DNA of 64,000 nt from Streptomyces sp. NBC_01571 (GCF_026339875.1 NZ_JAPEPZ010000001.1:2666001-2730000), one strand, 5' to 3'. Positions 35,952-45,081 are shown, numbered from the stretch's first letter. Program-made: numbers and translations. The notes: generated by a model from the letters alone, not told the origin.

Positions 35952-36188
35952 GACTCGCACCTCTCCGCAGTTTCCGCGCAGAAAACGAGTCAAATCGGAT
36001 GCCGGGGACCCGGCAACCGATGTGTCGGACAAATCCGCCGAACGAAGGAGGGACCGGGAGGCCGGGGCGCGTAACCGAGCGGGCTCCCGCGCGTTGTTCA
36101 CGGTGACGGCCGTGGCGGGGAAGACCCCCGAGCCCCCACCACGGCCGCGGAACTCTCCGGTCGGAGTATGTCGAAGTAATCCGTCGCG

Positions 36189-37244
36189 TTACGCCAGACC
36201 GGCCCGCTCCAGGGCGTCGGAGCCGGCGCGGAGCGAGGCGATGCGGTCGTCGAGCGTGAAGCCCGCGGGCGCCAGGGTGAGCGTGGTGACGCCGGCCGCC
36301 GCGTACGCCTGCATACGGTCGGCGATGCGGCCCACGGAGCCGAGCAGCGTGGTCTGGTCGATCAGCGCGTGCGGGACGGCGGCCGCGGCGCCCTCCTTGT
36401 CGCCGGACAGGTACTTGTCCTGGATCTCGGCGGCCTCCTTCTCGTACCCCATACGCTGGGCGAGCTGGTTGTAGAAGTTCTGCTTGCGGCTGCCCATCCC
36501 GCCGACGTACAGCGCGGTGTACGGGCGGAACGTGTCGGCGAGCGCCGTCACGTCCTGGTCGGCGCCGACGGCGAGCGGCAGCGTCGGGCAGACGTCGAAG
36601 CCCTCCATCGTCAGGCCCGCCTTCTCCCGGCCCGCGCGCAGGAACTTGATCGCGGTGTCCTCCAGATGCTCGGCCGACGGGAAGATCAGCAGCGCGCCGT
36701 CGGCGATCTCACCGGTCTGCTCCAGGTTCTTCGGGCCGATCGCGGCGACGTACAGCGGGATGTGCTCGCGCTCCGGGTGCACGGTCAGCTTGATCGGCTT
36801 GCCCGGGCCGCCCGGCAGCGGCAGCGTCCAGTGCTCGCCCTCGTACGAGAGCCGCTCCCGGGTCATCGCCTTCCGCACGATCTCCACGTACTCGCGGGTC
36901 CGGGCCAGCGGCTTGTCGAACTTGACGCCGTACCAGCCCTCGGAGACCTGCGGCCCGGACACACCGAGGCCGAGGCGGAAGCGGCCGCCGGAGAGCGAGT
37001 CGAGGGTGGCGGCGGTCATCGCGGTCATCGCCGGCTGGCGGGCCGGGATCTGGAAGATGGCCGAGCCGACGTCGATGCGCTCGGTCTGTGCGGCGACCCA
37101 GCTGAGCACGGTCGCCGCGTCGGAGCCGTAGGCCTCGGCCGCCCAGCAGACGGCGTATCCGAGCCGGTCGGCCTCCTGGGCGACGGCCAGATTGTCCGCG
37201 TCCATTCCGGCACCCCAGTAGCCGAGGTTGATCCCGAGCTGCAT
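36189..37244 (-). CDS. LLM-class F420-dependent oxidoreductase
   Basis: A 351-residue bacterial luciferase-like TIM-barrel enzyme. It starts MQLGINLGYWGAGMDADNLAVAQEADRLG and has FRLGLGVSGPQVSEGWYG, IPLYVAAIGPKNLEQTGEIADG and C-terminal DQTTLLGSVGRIADRM-x-YAAAGVTTLTL. In actinobacteria this subgroup usually uses coenzyme F420 rather than FMN. AAGGGG precedes the ATG. Monocistronic; the substrate is unknown. The 237-bp gap before the ferritin-like gene shows nothing coding. Confidence 0.92.
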   Translation of the reverse strand: MQLGINLGYWGAGMDADNLAVAQEADRLGYAVCWAAEAYGSDAATVLSWVAAQTERIDVGSAIFQIPARQPAMTAMTAATLDSLSGGRFRLGLGVSGPQVSEGWYGVKFDKPLARTREYVEIVRKAMTRERLSYEGEHWTLPLPGGPGKPIKLTVHPEREHIPLYVAAIGPKNLEQTGEIADGALLIFPSAEHLEDTAIKFLRAGREKAGLTMEGFDVCPTLPLAVGADQDVTALADTFRPYTALYVGGMGSRKQNFYNQLAQRMGYEKEAAEIQDKYLSGDKEGAAAAVPHALIDQTTLLGSVGRIADRMQAYAAAGVTTLTLAPAGFTLDDRIASLRAGSDALERAGLA

Positions 37245-37395
37245 GGCCGATCCCCTTACCGATCAGTAACGTCCCTTGTGCGGGAGACCCTAGCGCGCGG
37301 GCGGGCGTTCTGACCGGAACGGGTTCCGGCTCTGATCATCCGGGTTGTCCACAGGGCCACCACGAGGTGAGTTCTGGCCAGTAATCTCGGCGTCC

Positions 37396-38379
37396 ATGGA
37401 GCAGAGGCATCTCGGCCGTACCGGCCTGCGTGTGTCCCGGATCGGACTCGGCACCCTCACCTGGGGGCGGGACACCGACGAGCACGACGCCGCGGAGCTG
37501 TTGAAGGTGTTCTGGGAAGCGGGCGGGAACCTCGTCGACACCGCGGACGTGTACGGCGACGGGGAGGCCGAGTACGTGCTCGGACAACTCATAGAAGGGC
37601 TGGTGCCGCGCCGCGACCTGGTCATCTCCACGAAGGCGGGCAGCGTGCCCGACCCGGACCGGCGGTTCGACGGCTCGCGCGGACACCTCCTGTCGGCACT
37701 CGACGCCTCGCTCCAGCGGCTGGGCACCGACTACGTGGATCTGTGGCACGTGCACGCCTTCGACCCCGGCACCCCGCTGGACGAGACCCTCCAGGCACTC
37801 GACCTCGCGGTCAGCAGCGGCCGCGCCCGGTACGCGGGCGTGTCGAACTTCTGCGGCTGGCAGCTCGCCAAGGCGGCGACCTGGCAGCTCGCCGCGCCCG
37901 GCACGCGGACCCGGCTGGCAAGTACGCAGATGGAGTACTCCCTGCTCCAGCGCGGCGTCGAGCGGGAGGTGCTGCCCGCCGCCCTCGACCTCGGCGTCGG
38001 GCTGCTGCCCTCCTCCCCGCTCGGCCGGGGCGTGCTCACCGGGAAGTACCGGGGCGGCACGCCGTCCGACTCCCGGGGCGGCTCGGAGCACCTCGCGCCC
38101 TTCGTCGCGCCGTACCTTGACGACGCGGCGAGCAGCATCGTGGACGCGGTGACGACCGCCGCGGACGGCCTCGCGGTCACGCCGCTCCAGGTCGCGCTCG
38201 CCTGGATCCGCGACCGCCCGGGAGTCGCCGCCCCGATCGTCGGCGCGCGCAACGCGCAGCAGCTCATGGGCGCTTTGTCAGTGGAGGCCCTTAGTCTTCC
38301 TGACGAGATCTGCCGGGCGCTCGACGATGTGTCGGCACCCGTGCACCACTATCCCGATCACGACTGGAGCACGCTGTGA
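37396..38379 (+). CDS. aldo/keto reductase
   Basis: A 327-residue NADP(H)-dependent TIM-barrel reductase. Catalytic tetrad positions are visible: Asp in NLVDTADVYGDG, Tyr in the same VYG, Lys in LVISTKAGS and His in DLWHVHAFDPG. NADP-binding residues lie toward APIVGARNAQQL. It ends in HHYPDHDWSTL. Its stop codon overlaps the GTG of the RecD-like gene by four bases, so both are translated from one message. The substrate is unknown. Confidence 0.93.
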   Translation: MEQRHLGRTGLRVSRIGLGTLTWGRDTDEHDAAELLKVFWEAGGNLVDTADVYGDGEAEYVLGQLIEGLVPRRDLVISTKAGSVPDPDRRFDGSRGHLLSALDASLQRLGTDYVDLWHVHAFDPGTPLDETLQALDLAVSSGRARYAGVSNFCGWQLAKAATWQLAAPGTRTRLASTQMEYSLLQRGVEREVLPAALDLGVGLLPSSPLGRGVLTGKYRGGTPSDSRGGSEHLAPFVAPYLDDAASSIVDAVTTAADGLAVTPLQVALAWIRDRPGVAAPIVGARNAQQLMGALSVEALSLPDEICRALDDVSAPVHHYPDHDWSTL

Positions 38380-40712
38380 GCACGGAGCCCGAGACCACGG
38401 AGGAAGCGGAGCCGGGGGCCCTGGGCGCCGCGGCGGAGACCGACGCCCCCGGGGCCGGCGATGCCCCGGGTGCCGATGACGTGCCCGGGACCGGTGACGG
38501 GCCCTCCGCGAGCGGGGACACGGACGGGGACGGGGACGCCGAGGGCGGGTCGGAAATTGCCGAGGGCCTGACCGAGGAAGCCTCGGACGGGACCGAGGAA
38601 GCGGCGGACGGGACCGAGGGGGCCGCCGCCCAGCTGTCCGAGGCCGAGGCCGAGTTGGCGGCCCAGCGGCTGGAGCGGGAGCGGATCGAGCGGCGGAAGG
38701 CGGAGAAGCGGGGTCCGATCGCCGCCGGTACCGGGCTCAGCGGGACGGCCGCCGACCTGCTGGCGGCGGTACGGGCCGTGGAGAGCGGCGCGAAGCCCGT
38801 GGCCGCCGCCTTCCGCGAGCCCGAGCCGGCCCCGCGCGCCACCGCGCCGGAGCCCGCGCGACGCCCGCTGCCGGTGTCCGCCCCGGCCGCGTCCCCGGCC
38901 GCTCCCGCCGCGCGGACCGTCGAGGCCGTTCGTGCCGTCCTGACCGGCGGCGGCGCTCCCGACGGGCTCGCACCGCAGGTCGTCGCCACCCTGGGCGAGG
39001 GCGCGGACGGGCAGCTGCGCGAGGACCCCTGGCAGTTGCTGCGGGTCGCCGGGGTGCGGCCCGAGCAGGCCGACGGGTTCGCCCGGGCGCTGCTCGGCAC
39101 GGAGTGCGGTCCCGACGACGAGCGACGCGGCCGCGCGCTCACGGTGTGGCTCCTCGAACAGGCGGCGCTCGCCGGACACACCGCCCTCGACGCTCCCGCG
39201 CTCACCGCCGCGCTCTCCCAGCGCGCCGTCCCGGACCCGGACGCGGCCGTGCAGAGCACCCTCGCCGAGGGCGACGCGCTGGTCTTCCAGGACGCGCTGG
39301 AGACGGCGGCCCCCGTGGCGGCCCCCGCGCGTGACGACGCCGAAGAAAGCGCCGAGGAGGGCGAGGAGCGCCCGGTCCGCGTCCTCGTGGGCCTGGAGCG
39401 GTACGCGCTGGCCGAGGAGAGTCTCGCCGACGGACTGGCCCGGGTGATGAACTCCGTACCGAAGGACGACGGTTCGGCGGCCGACTGGGAACGGGCCGCC
39501 GCCTCCGCCGGCCGCTCCGCCGCCGAACTGATCCGCACGGCCGCGGGTCACGGCCTGGTCCTGCACACCGGTGGGGACGCCTCCCGGGCCGAGGCGGCGG
39601 CCCTGCTGCATGCCGCGCGCGGTCTCGGCCTGCGCGCCTGGGCCGCCACGCACACCGCCGACGGCCGTGACCTGCGCGCCTCCGGGCCGGCCCCGCACGA
39701 CCTGCCGGACGGCCCCGAGGGCGGGGAGGACACCACCGTCGTCACCGTCGAGGACACCGCCGTCGTCACCGTCGCGGATCTGCTGTCGGGCGCCGAGGGC
39801 CCGGGCCGGGACGCGGACGGCGCCCTGGACCTCGACCTCCTCGTCGTCCTCGACGCGCCCCAGCTCGACGTGGAGACGGCGGCCGTGCTCGCCGAGTCGC
39901 TGCCGGACGGCGCGCGGCTGGTGCTGAGCGGGGACCCGGGGGTGCTGTGGTCGGCGGGTCCCGGCAGGGTCTTCGCGGACCTGCTCGCCGCCCGCGTGTG
40001 CCCACAGGTCGCCTCGCGGACGCCGGACCCGGGACCCGTCGGGGAGCTGGTCTCCGGGGTCGGGATCGGCGAGCTGAACCAGGTCGAGGCTCCCGGCAAG
40101 GAGGTCGTGATCGTGCCGGTGCGCGACGCCGGCGAGGCGGTGCACCGCACCGTGCAGCTGGTCGCGGACTCGGTGCCGCGCGCGATCGGCATCCCGGCCG
40201 AGCAGACGCAGGTGATCACTCCGGGGCACGGCGGCGCGGTGGGCACGCGCGCGCTCAACACCGCGCTCAAGGAACGGCTGAACCCGGGCCCCGGCCGCTT
40301 CGGGGGCTTCGACCCGGGCGACCGGATCGCGTACTCCCCCGTGCCGGGCCGGACCCTGCCGGGTCAGGTGGTGAAGGCCGACGCCGACGGGCTGCACCTG
40401 GACTGCTCGGGTGCCCCCGTCGTCGTACCGAAGGAGCGGGTGGAGCAGTCCGTTCGGCTCGGGTGGGCACTCACCGCGCACCAGGCGGTCGGCCTGCGCT
40501 GGCCCGCCGCGGTCGTGGTGCTGCCGGGCGACGCGGCGGCAGCCCTGACCAGGCCGTGGGTCTACACCGCCTTCGGCCGCGCCGAGCGCCATCTGTCCGT
40601 GGTCCACGGGGTGGAGCAGGCGCTGCAGCGGGCGGTGGCCGAGGTGCCGCAGAAGCCGCGCACCACGCGCCTGCCGGCTCTGCTCAGGGCACAGGTCCCG
40701 ACGGCGGGCTGA
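38376..40712 (+). CDS. RecD-like protein with degenerate helicase motifs
   Basis: A 778-residue protein. Residues 1-110 are acidic and low-complexity (repeats of GxxxAxGTEEA, Asp/Glu/Gly). Helical repeats at 180-330 resemble the N-terminal HhH region of RecD2 (DPWQLLRVAGVRPEQADGFA). The helicase core is recognisable but disabled: where RecD2 has GGPGTGKT this protein has HTGGDASRAEAA (near 395); motif II reads VVLDAPQLD (near 487) in place of DEAS; LVLSGDPGVLWSAGPGRVFADL and GWALTAHQAVGLRWPAAVVVLP match the later RecD motifs. ATPase activity is thus unlikely. It is coupled to the aldo/keto reductase gene. Confidence 0.82.
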   Translation: MSTEPETTEEAEPGALGAAAETDAPGAGDAPGADDVPGTGDGPSASGDTDGDGDAEGGSEIAEGLTEEASDGTEEAADGTEGAAAQLSEAEAELAAQRLERERIERRKAEKRGPIAAGTGLSGTAADLLAAVRAVESGAKPVAAAFREPEPAPRATAPEPARRPLPVSAPAASPAAPAARTVEAVRAVLTGGGAPDGLAPQVVATLGEGADGQLREDPWQLLRVAGVRPEQADGFARALLGTECGPDDERRGRALTVWLLEQAALAGHTALDAPALTAALSQRAVPDPDAAVQSTLAEGDALVFQDALETAAPVAAPARDDAEESAEEGEERPVRVLVGLERYALAEESLADGLARVMNSVPKDDGSAADWERAAASAGRSAAELIRTAAGHGLVLHTGGDASRAEAAALLHAARGLGLRAWAATHTADGRDLRASGPAPHDLPDGPEGGEDTTVVTVEDTAVVTVADLLSGAEGPGRDADGALDLDLLVVLDAPQLDVETAAVLAESLPDGARLVLSGDPGVLWSAGPGRVFADLLAARVCPQVASRTPDPGPVGELVSGVGIGELNQVEAPGKEVVIVPVRDAGEAVHRTVQLVADSVPRAIGIPAEQTQVITPGHGGAVGTRALNTALKERLNPGPGRFGGFDPGDRIAYSPVPGRTLPGQVVKADADGLHLDCSGAPVVVPKERVEQSVRLGWALTAHQAVGLRWPAAVVVLPGDAAAALTRPWVYTAFGRAERHLSVVHGVEQALQRAVAEVPQKPRTTRLPALLRAQVPTAG

Positions 40713-40779
40713 GCCTCACGGACGGGCCTCCGGGCGGTGCTCACCGGGGAAGCCCACCGACGGAGCTCATGGACAAAAA

Positions 40780-40812
40780 GGTGGCGGCCACCGGGCTCCG
40801 GTGACCGCCACC
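40780..40812 (-). terminator. intrinsic terminator between two convergent genes
   Basis: Arms at 40780-40794 and 40798-40812 pair over 15 bp with one mismatch and a 3-base loop. On the minus strand the stem is followed by TTTTTG, giving a classical intrinsic terminator for the gene at 40827-41534. It can also stop the plus-strand gene. Confidence 0.8.
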
Positions 40813-40826
40813 TCCTCACGCCGGGG

Positions 40827-41534
40827 TCAGCGATCGGCGTCCAGGGGCTCCAGGTCTCCGTCCTCGTCCAGCTCGGCGTCCGTGTCGAGGTCGTCGTCCA
40901 GTTCCTCGTCGTCCGACTCGTCGTCGAAGACCGCGCTGACGTCGAAACGGCAGACGACGCGCTGGGGGTCGATCGCCTCGAAGGGGGTCTCCAGCCACTC
41001 GCCGGGCTCGGCCGGGTCGTCCGCGGCCGTGACCCAGAGCGTGGAGTCGCCCTCCTCCAGACCGAACTCCTTGTGCCGGGAGGCGATCTCGTCCGGTTCG
41101 AACTCGCCGAACAGGACACCGAGCGCCCCGTGCACCGTGCCGGACGCCGCGTCGAAGCCCGCGGCCGCGGTGGCGCCGTCCTCCTCCACCGCCTCCACCC
41201 GCTGGGCCTGCGCCAGGAGTCGCTGGGGCTCCACCACCGCGTAGTCCCGGCGGATCAGGACGCTCAGGGCGTTCGGCTCCTCGGGGCCCGTGTACGGCGG
41301 CAGCGTGTCGTCGCCGGAGGGGATCTCGAAGGGGGTGACCTCGTCGTAGCGGTCGTAGAGCAGCTCGTCGTACTCCTCGGCCGCGGCGGCCAGCTCGTTG
41401 AACGCCTCGTAGACGGCCGGGTCGTCATCGCCCGACCTGCGCTCGACCGCGGCCAGGTGGCGGTCGAGTGCGGTCTTGACAGCCTCGGCGGCGGCGCGTA
41501 CCTCGGCAGCGGTGGGCTGCACAGCATCAGACAT
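40827..41534 (-). CDS. conserved acidic hypothetical protein
   Basis: A 235-residue acidic cytosolic protein with no domain I recognise. It starts MSDAVQPTAAEVRAAAEAVKTALDRHLAAVERRSG, a helical region, then YEAFNELAAAAEEYDELLYDRYDEVTPFEIP. The middle VSVLIRRDYAVVEPQ-type segment (NALSVLIRRDYAVVEPQRLL) looks like a beta-rich domain. The last 25 residues are almost all Asp/Glu/Leu. No strong ribosome-binding site is visible before the ATG, so it may be leaderless. Divergent from the 62-residue DUF5703 gene. Confidence 0.82.
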   Translation of the reverse strand: MSDAVQPTAAEVRAAAEAVKTALDRHLAAVERRSGDDDPAVYEAFNELAAAAEEYDELLYDRYDEVTPFEIPSGDDTLPPYTGPEEPNALSVLIRRDYAVVEPQRLLAQAQRVEAVEEDGATAAAGFDAASGTVHGALGVLFGEFEPDEIASRHKEFGLEEGDSTLWVTAADDPAEPGEWLETPFEAIDPQRVVCRFDVSAVFDDESDDEELDDDLDTDAELDEDGDLEPLDADR

Positions 41535-41581
41535 AGTGCAGACGCTATCCGTACACGGCCTCTGCCCGCACAATAGATGCG

Positions 41582-41770
41582 ATGCCGGAATACGAATTTG
41601 TCGACGTGTACGTTCCGCGCGGGGTTTCCCGCAAGGACGCCACACGCCTGCTGACGGACCATGCGGAGTACGGACACTGGGAGTTGGACCGCCTCACGCT
41701 GCATCGCGACGGCAGCCGCAGGGTGCGGTTGCGCCGGCGGATCATCCGCCAGGTGCGTGCCACGTGGTGA
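41582..41770 (+). CDS. DUF5703 small protein
   Basis: A 62-residue basic protein, MPEYEFVDVYVPRGVSRKDATRLL and onwards, ending RRRIIRQVRATW. It is a short actinobacterial family of unknown function with an N-terminal strand-rich part and an Arg-rich C-terminus. The start codon lies 48 bp from the divergent acidic protein, so the two share a promoter region. Confidence 0.85.
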   Translation: MPEYEFVDVYVPRGVSRKDATRLLTDHAEYGHWELDRLTLHRDGSRRVRLRRRIIRQVRATW

Positions 41771-41792
41771 GCGGAAGCGACTGAGACGGAGA

Positions 41793-41814
41793 GGGCCCCG
41801 CCGGTGCGGGGCCC
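41793..41814. terminator. terminator between DUF5703 and the long chaplin
   Basis: GGGCCCCGC (41793-41801) and GCGGGGCCC (41806-41814) form a 9-bp stem with a CGGT loop, between the two convergent genes. Confidence 0.65.
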
Positions 41815-41916
41815 CTCCGGTCGCGGCGCCACCGGGGAACGCGGGTGGTGTCGCGATGACGCCTGTGCCGGTGCCACCGCGCGCGCCCCTGTCCCCCGGC
41901 CTGTCCGTCGTGCCGG

Positions 41917-42873
41917 TTACGCGCTCGCGCGCGCCCGGCGGTAGAGCACGGCGCCCGCCAGGAGCGCGCCCGCGCCGACCGGGATCACCGCGCCGAGCGG
42001 CAGCTCACTGCCGGTGTGGGCGAGCTGCGCGGCGCTGTGCGGCTGGGAGACGGACTGCGTCCCGGGGTGGGCGGGGTACGCGGTGGACGGCGTTCCGGGC
42101 TGACCCGGGGTACCAGGAGTTCCGGGCCGGCCCGGGGTTCCGGGAGTTCCGGGAGTTCCGGGCTGGCCCGGAGTACCCGGCTGACCGGGGTGGCCAGGGT
42201 GACCCGGATGTCCGGGGTGACCGGGGTGACCCGGGTGCCCAGGCTGACCGGGAGGACAAGGCTCACCCGGGTGACCGGGGTGTCCCGGGTGGCCGGGCTG
42301 ACCCGGATATCCGGGGTGCCCCGGGTGGCCGGGCTGACCCGGGTGACCGGGATGCCCGGGGTGACCAGGCTGACCCGGGTGACCGGGGTGACCCGGAGGA
42401 GGTGTCTGGTGGTCGCCGACGCCGTTCCCGCACGCGTTGCCCAGTGCCCCGTTGCCGATTCCGACCACGTTCACGCTGTTGCCGCAGACGTTGACCGGCA
42501 CATCGATCGGTACCTGGACGTGGTTGCCCGAGCCGACCCCCGGGGAGCCGACCGCGTGTCCGCCGGCGTGCGCGCCCCCACCGCGAGCACCCCCGTAACC
42601 CCCTCCGTGACCGCCGGAGGACGCGCCGCCGCCCTGATTGACGCATGTGTTGCCGACCGCCGGGTTCAGCAACCCGACGACGTTCACGGTGTTTCCGCAG
42701 ACATTGACCGGCACGTGCACCGGCGCCTGCACCGTGTTGCCCGACAGCACGCCGGGCGAGTTGGAACCGAAGCCGCTCGCACCCGAGTCGGCGTGCGCGT
42801 AGCCCCCGGTCGCGGCGAGCACGCCGGTCGCGGCCGCCACGGTCATCAGGCCCTTGCGGGTGACCTGTCGCAT
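41917..42873 (-). CDS. chpC: long chaplin with collagen-like stalk and sortase signal
   Basis: A 318-residue surface protein of the aerial-hypha coat. A signal peptide ends near GGYAHA (residues 1-28). Two chaplin domains follow (about 38-80 and 109-150), each with a Cys pair (C59/C77, C130/C148) and the amyloid-prone VNVCGNxVNVVG core. Residues 161-262 are 33 Gly-X-Pro triplets with one break (CPP). LAHTG at 284-288 is a class E sortase motif, followed by a membrane helix and RRARASA. The symbol is by synteny with chpC-chpH of S. coelicolor. The long Gly-X-Pro stalk is unusual. A weak AGGCAGGGA precedes the ATG. Confidence 0.92.
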   Translation of the reverse strand: MRQVTRKGLMTVAAATGVLAATGGYAHADSGASGFGSNSPGVLSGNTVQAPVHVPVNVCGNTVNVVGLLNPAVGNTCVNQGGGASSGGHGGGYGGARGGGAHAGGHAVGSPGVGSGNHVQVPIDVPVNVCGNSVNVVGIGNGALGNACGNGVGDHQTPPPGHPGHPGQPGHPGHPGHPGQPGHPGHPGYPGQPGHPGHPGHPGEPCPPGQPGHPGHPGHPGHPGHPGHPGQPGTPGQPGTPGTPGTPGRPGTPGTPGQPGTPSTAYPAHPGTQSVSQPHSAAQLAHTGSELPLGAVIPVGAGALLAGAVLYRRARASA

Positions 42874-43054
42874 AGCTGTTTTCCCTGCCTTAGTCCTCGG
42901 CTTGGACCATCCGGAAAGCGCGCGCACCCATACCGGCGCGTGCGCGGAAGCCGGTCGGCCCCGGGGCGCGTGGCGCGCGCTCCGGGGCCGACCGCTCAGC
43001 CCCTCGTGAAGCCGGGCCCTCGCGGAGCCGGACGTCAGGGGGTGGGGCACAACG

Positions 43055-43288
43055 TCAGTTGTTGATGCAGGTGTTGCCGAAGGCGGGGTTCAGCAGCCCG
43101 ATCACGGAGACCGTGTTGCCGCAAACGTTCACCGGGATGTGAACGGGCACCTGAATGACGTTGCCGGAAACGACGCCCGGGGAGTGCACAGCGGCACCCT
43201 GAGCACCCGAGTCGGCGACGGCCAGGCCCGCACCCGCGAGAACCAGACCACCAGTGGCAGCCGCAGCAGCGACGACCTTCTTGATCAT
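43055..43288 (-). CDS. chpH: short chaplin
   Basis: A 77-residue secreted protein: signal peptide MIKKVVAAAAATGGLVLAGAG ending at VADS, then one chaplin domain with the two cysteines of VNVCGNTVSVIGLLNPAFGNTCINN. Short chaplins assemble into amyloid fibrils that lower surface tension as aerial hyphae emerge. AAGGAGG lies just before the ATG. It stands 181 bp upstream of the long chaplin on the same strand, the chpC-chpH arrangement. The two cysteines favour ChpH over Cys-free ChpE. Confidence 0.94.
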   Translation of the reverse strand: MIKKVVAAAAATGGLVLAGAGLAVADSGAQGAAVHSPGVVSGNVIQVPVHIPVNVCGNTVSVIGLLNPAFGNTCINN

Positions 43289-43432
43289 TATTCCTCCTTG
43301 TTGGCAATGCGATCCCAGCTTCGGATCGCATCACCTGTAACGAGGAAGGAGTAATGGAGCTACGAGCTTATCGTCGGATTCACTCGTCCCGGGCGACCTC
43401 CGTACACACGGTCGATTGCGGGGGTCAACACG

Positions 43433-44758
43433 TCAGGACGCCTCGATGAACCGGTCGAGCACCCGCACACCGAACTGCAGCGCATCCACCGGCACCCGCT
43501 CGTCGACCCCGTGGAACATGCCCGCGAAGTCCAGCTCCGGCGGCAGCTTCAGCGGGGCGAAGCCGAAGCAGCGGATCCCGAGGTCGGCGAAGGACTTGGC
43601 GTCGGTGCCGGCCGAGAGCATGTACGGGACGGCGCGGGCGATCGGGTCCTCGGCGGACAGCGCGGTCTGCATGGCGTCGACCAGCGCGCCGTCGAAGGTG
43701 GTCTCCAGCGCCTTGTCCGCGTGCACGTCCTCGCGCCTGACCCGCGGGCCGAGGATCCGGTCCAGATCGGCCAGGAACTCCTCCTCGTACCCCGGCAGAT
43801 AGCGCCCGTCGACGTGGGCGGTCGCCTGCCCGGGAATCACGTTGACCTTGTACCCGGCACCCAGCTGGGTCGGATTGGCGGTGTTCTGCAGAGAGGCGCC
43901 GATGAGCTTGGCGATGCCGCCGAGCTTGGCCAGCGTCTCGTCCATGTTCTCCGGGTCGAGCTCGGTGCCGAGCGCGTCGCCGAGCTCGTCGAGGAAGTGC
44001 CGCAGGGTCTTGGTCACCCGCACCGGAAACCTGTGCCGGCCCAGTCGGCCGACGGCCTCGGACAGCTCGGTGATGGCGTTGTCCCGGTGGATCATCGAAC
44101 CGTGCCCGGCGGTGCCGTCCACGGTCAGCTTCATCCAGTGCATGCCCTTCTGCGCGGTCTCGACGAGATACAGCCGCAGCTTCTCGTTGACCGTGAAGGA
44201 GAACCCGCCGACCTCGCCGATCGCCTCCGTGACGCCCTCGAAGAGGTCCGGATGCTTGTCGACCAGGTGCCGGGCGCCCCAGGTGCCGCCGGCCTCCTCG
44301 TCCGCCAGGAAGGCGAGGACGATGTCACGGGGCGGCTTGCGGCCGGTGCGCAGCCGGTCCCGTACGACCGCCAGTGTCATGGCGTCCATGTCCTTCATGT
44401 CGACCGCGCCGCGGCCCCAGACCATCCCGTCGGCGATCTCGCCGGAGAACGGGTCGTGGGTCCAGTCCGCCGCGTTGGCCGGCACGACGTCCGTGTGCCC
44501 GTGGATGAGCAGCGCGGGGCGCGAGGGGTCCTCCCCCTCGATACGGGCCACCGTGGAGGCACGGCCCGGGTGGGACTCGAAGATCTGCGGTTCGAGCCCG
44601 ACCTCGGCGAGCTTCTCGGCCACGTACTCCGCCGCCTTGCGCTCACCCGGCCCGGAGTGGTCGCCGTAGTTGCTGGTGTCGATCCGGATCAGCTCGCGAC
44701 AGAGGTCCACGACCTCGTCCTCGCCGGAGACGCTCCTGGTCGTGTTCGACTCGCTCAC
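43433..44758 (-). CDS. M20/M25/M40 family metallopeptidase
   Basis: A 441-residue cytosolic di-zinc hydrolase. Zinc and catalytic residues are visible in LLIHGHTDVVPANAADW, GRGAVDMKDMDA, FLADEEAGGTWGARHL and the C-terminal FAGMFHGVDERVPVDAL. The dimerisation/lid domain is in between (VDGTAGHGSMIHRDNAI). GTG at 44758 has GGGAGGA four bases upstream. Relatives cleave dipeptides or deacylate amino acids; no substrate can be assigned. Confidence 0.93.
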   Translation of the reverse strand: MSESNTTRSVSGEDEVVDLCRELIRIDTSNYGDHSGPGERKAAEYVAEKLAEVGLEPQIFESHPGRASTVARIEGEDPSRPALLIHGHTDVVPANAADWTHDPFSGEIADGMVWGRGAVDMKDMDAMTLAVVRDRLRTGRKPPRDIVLAFLADEEAGGTWGARHLVDKHPDLFEGVTEAIGEVGGFSFTVNEKLRLYLVETAQKGMHWMKLTVDGTAGHGSMIHRDNAITELSEAVGRLGRHRFPVRVTKTLRHFLDELGDALGTELDPENMDETLAKLGGIAKLIGASLQNTANPTQLGAGYKVNVIPGQATAHVDGRYLPGYEEEFLADLDRILGPRVRREDVHADKALETTFDGALVDAMQTALSAEDPIARAVPYMLSAGTDAKSFADLGIRCFGFAPLKLPPELDFAGMFHGVDERVPVDALQFGVRVLDRFIEAS

Positions 44759-44947
44759 GCTGCTTCCTCCCACTGTCACTGCTGGTGGTCCCCCCTCATC
44801 CTCTCCCCCACCCCCTGCCCGGCCCAAGGCCGGACCCGGTCCGTCACGCGCCGTTCACGCGGCGACGGGGTGTGATCGGGAGGCCCTCGAAAGCCTGGTA
44901 ATGTTTCCTCTGTCGCCGCGAGGGAAACCCCGCGCGACAGACACCTT

Positions 44948-45032
44948 GTCCGGGTGGCGGAATGGCAGACGCGCTAGCTTGAGGTGCTAGTGCCCTTTAT
45001 CGGGCGTGGGGGTTCAAGTCCCCCCTCGGACA
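44948..45032 (+). tRNA. tRNA-Leu (anticodon GAG)
   Basis: An 85-nt class II tRNA. The acceptor GTCCGGG pairs with CTCGGAC (one G-U). The anticodon stem CTAGC/GCTAG encloses loop TTGAGGT with anticodon GAG. The long variable arm is TGCCC-TTTAT-CGGGCG. The T arm is GGGGG-TTCAAGT-CCCCC and the discriminator base is A. CCA is not encoded. Confidence 0.97.
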
Positions 45033-45039
45033 CACAGTG

Positions 45040-45081
45040 ACGAGCGAGGGCCGCGACCATCAGGTCGTGGCCCTCGCTCGT
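45040..45081 (+). terminator. tRNA-Leu terminator
   Basis: A 19-bp stem with one mismatch (arms 45040-45058 and 45063-45081, loop ATCA) starts 7 bases after the tRNA and is followed by TGTGTT. Confidence 0.85.

Noticed and set aside
42100..42420. Dense short repeats that could suggest a CRISPR or satellite array
   Set aside because: They are the coding repeats for the Gly-X-Pro stalk of the chaplin. There are no unique spacers and no cas genes in the window.
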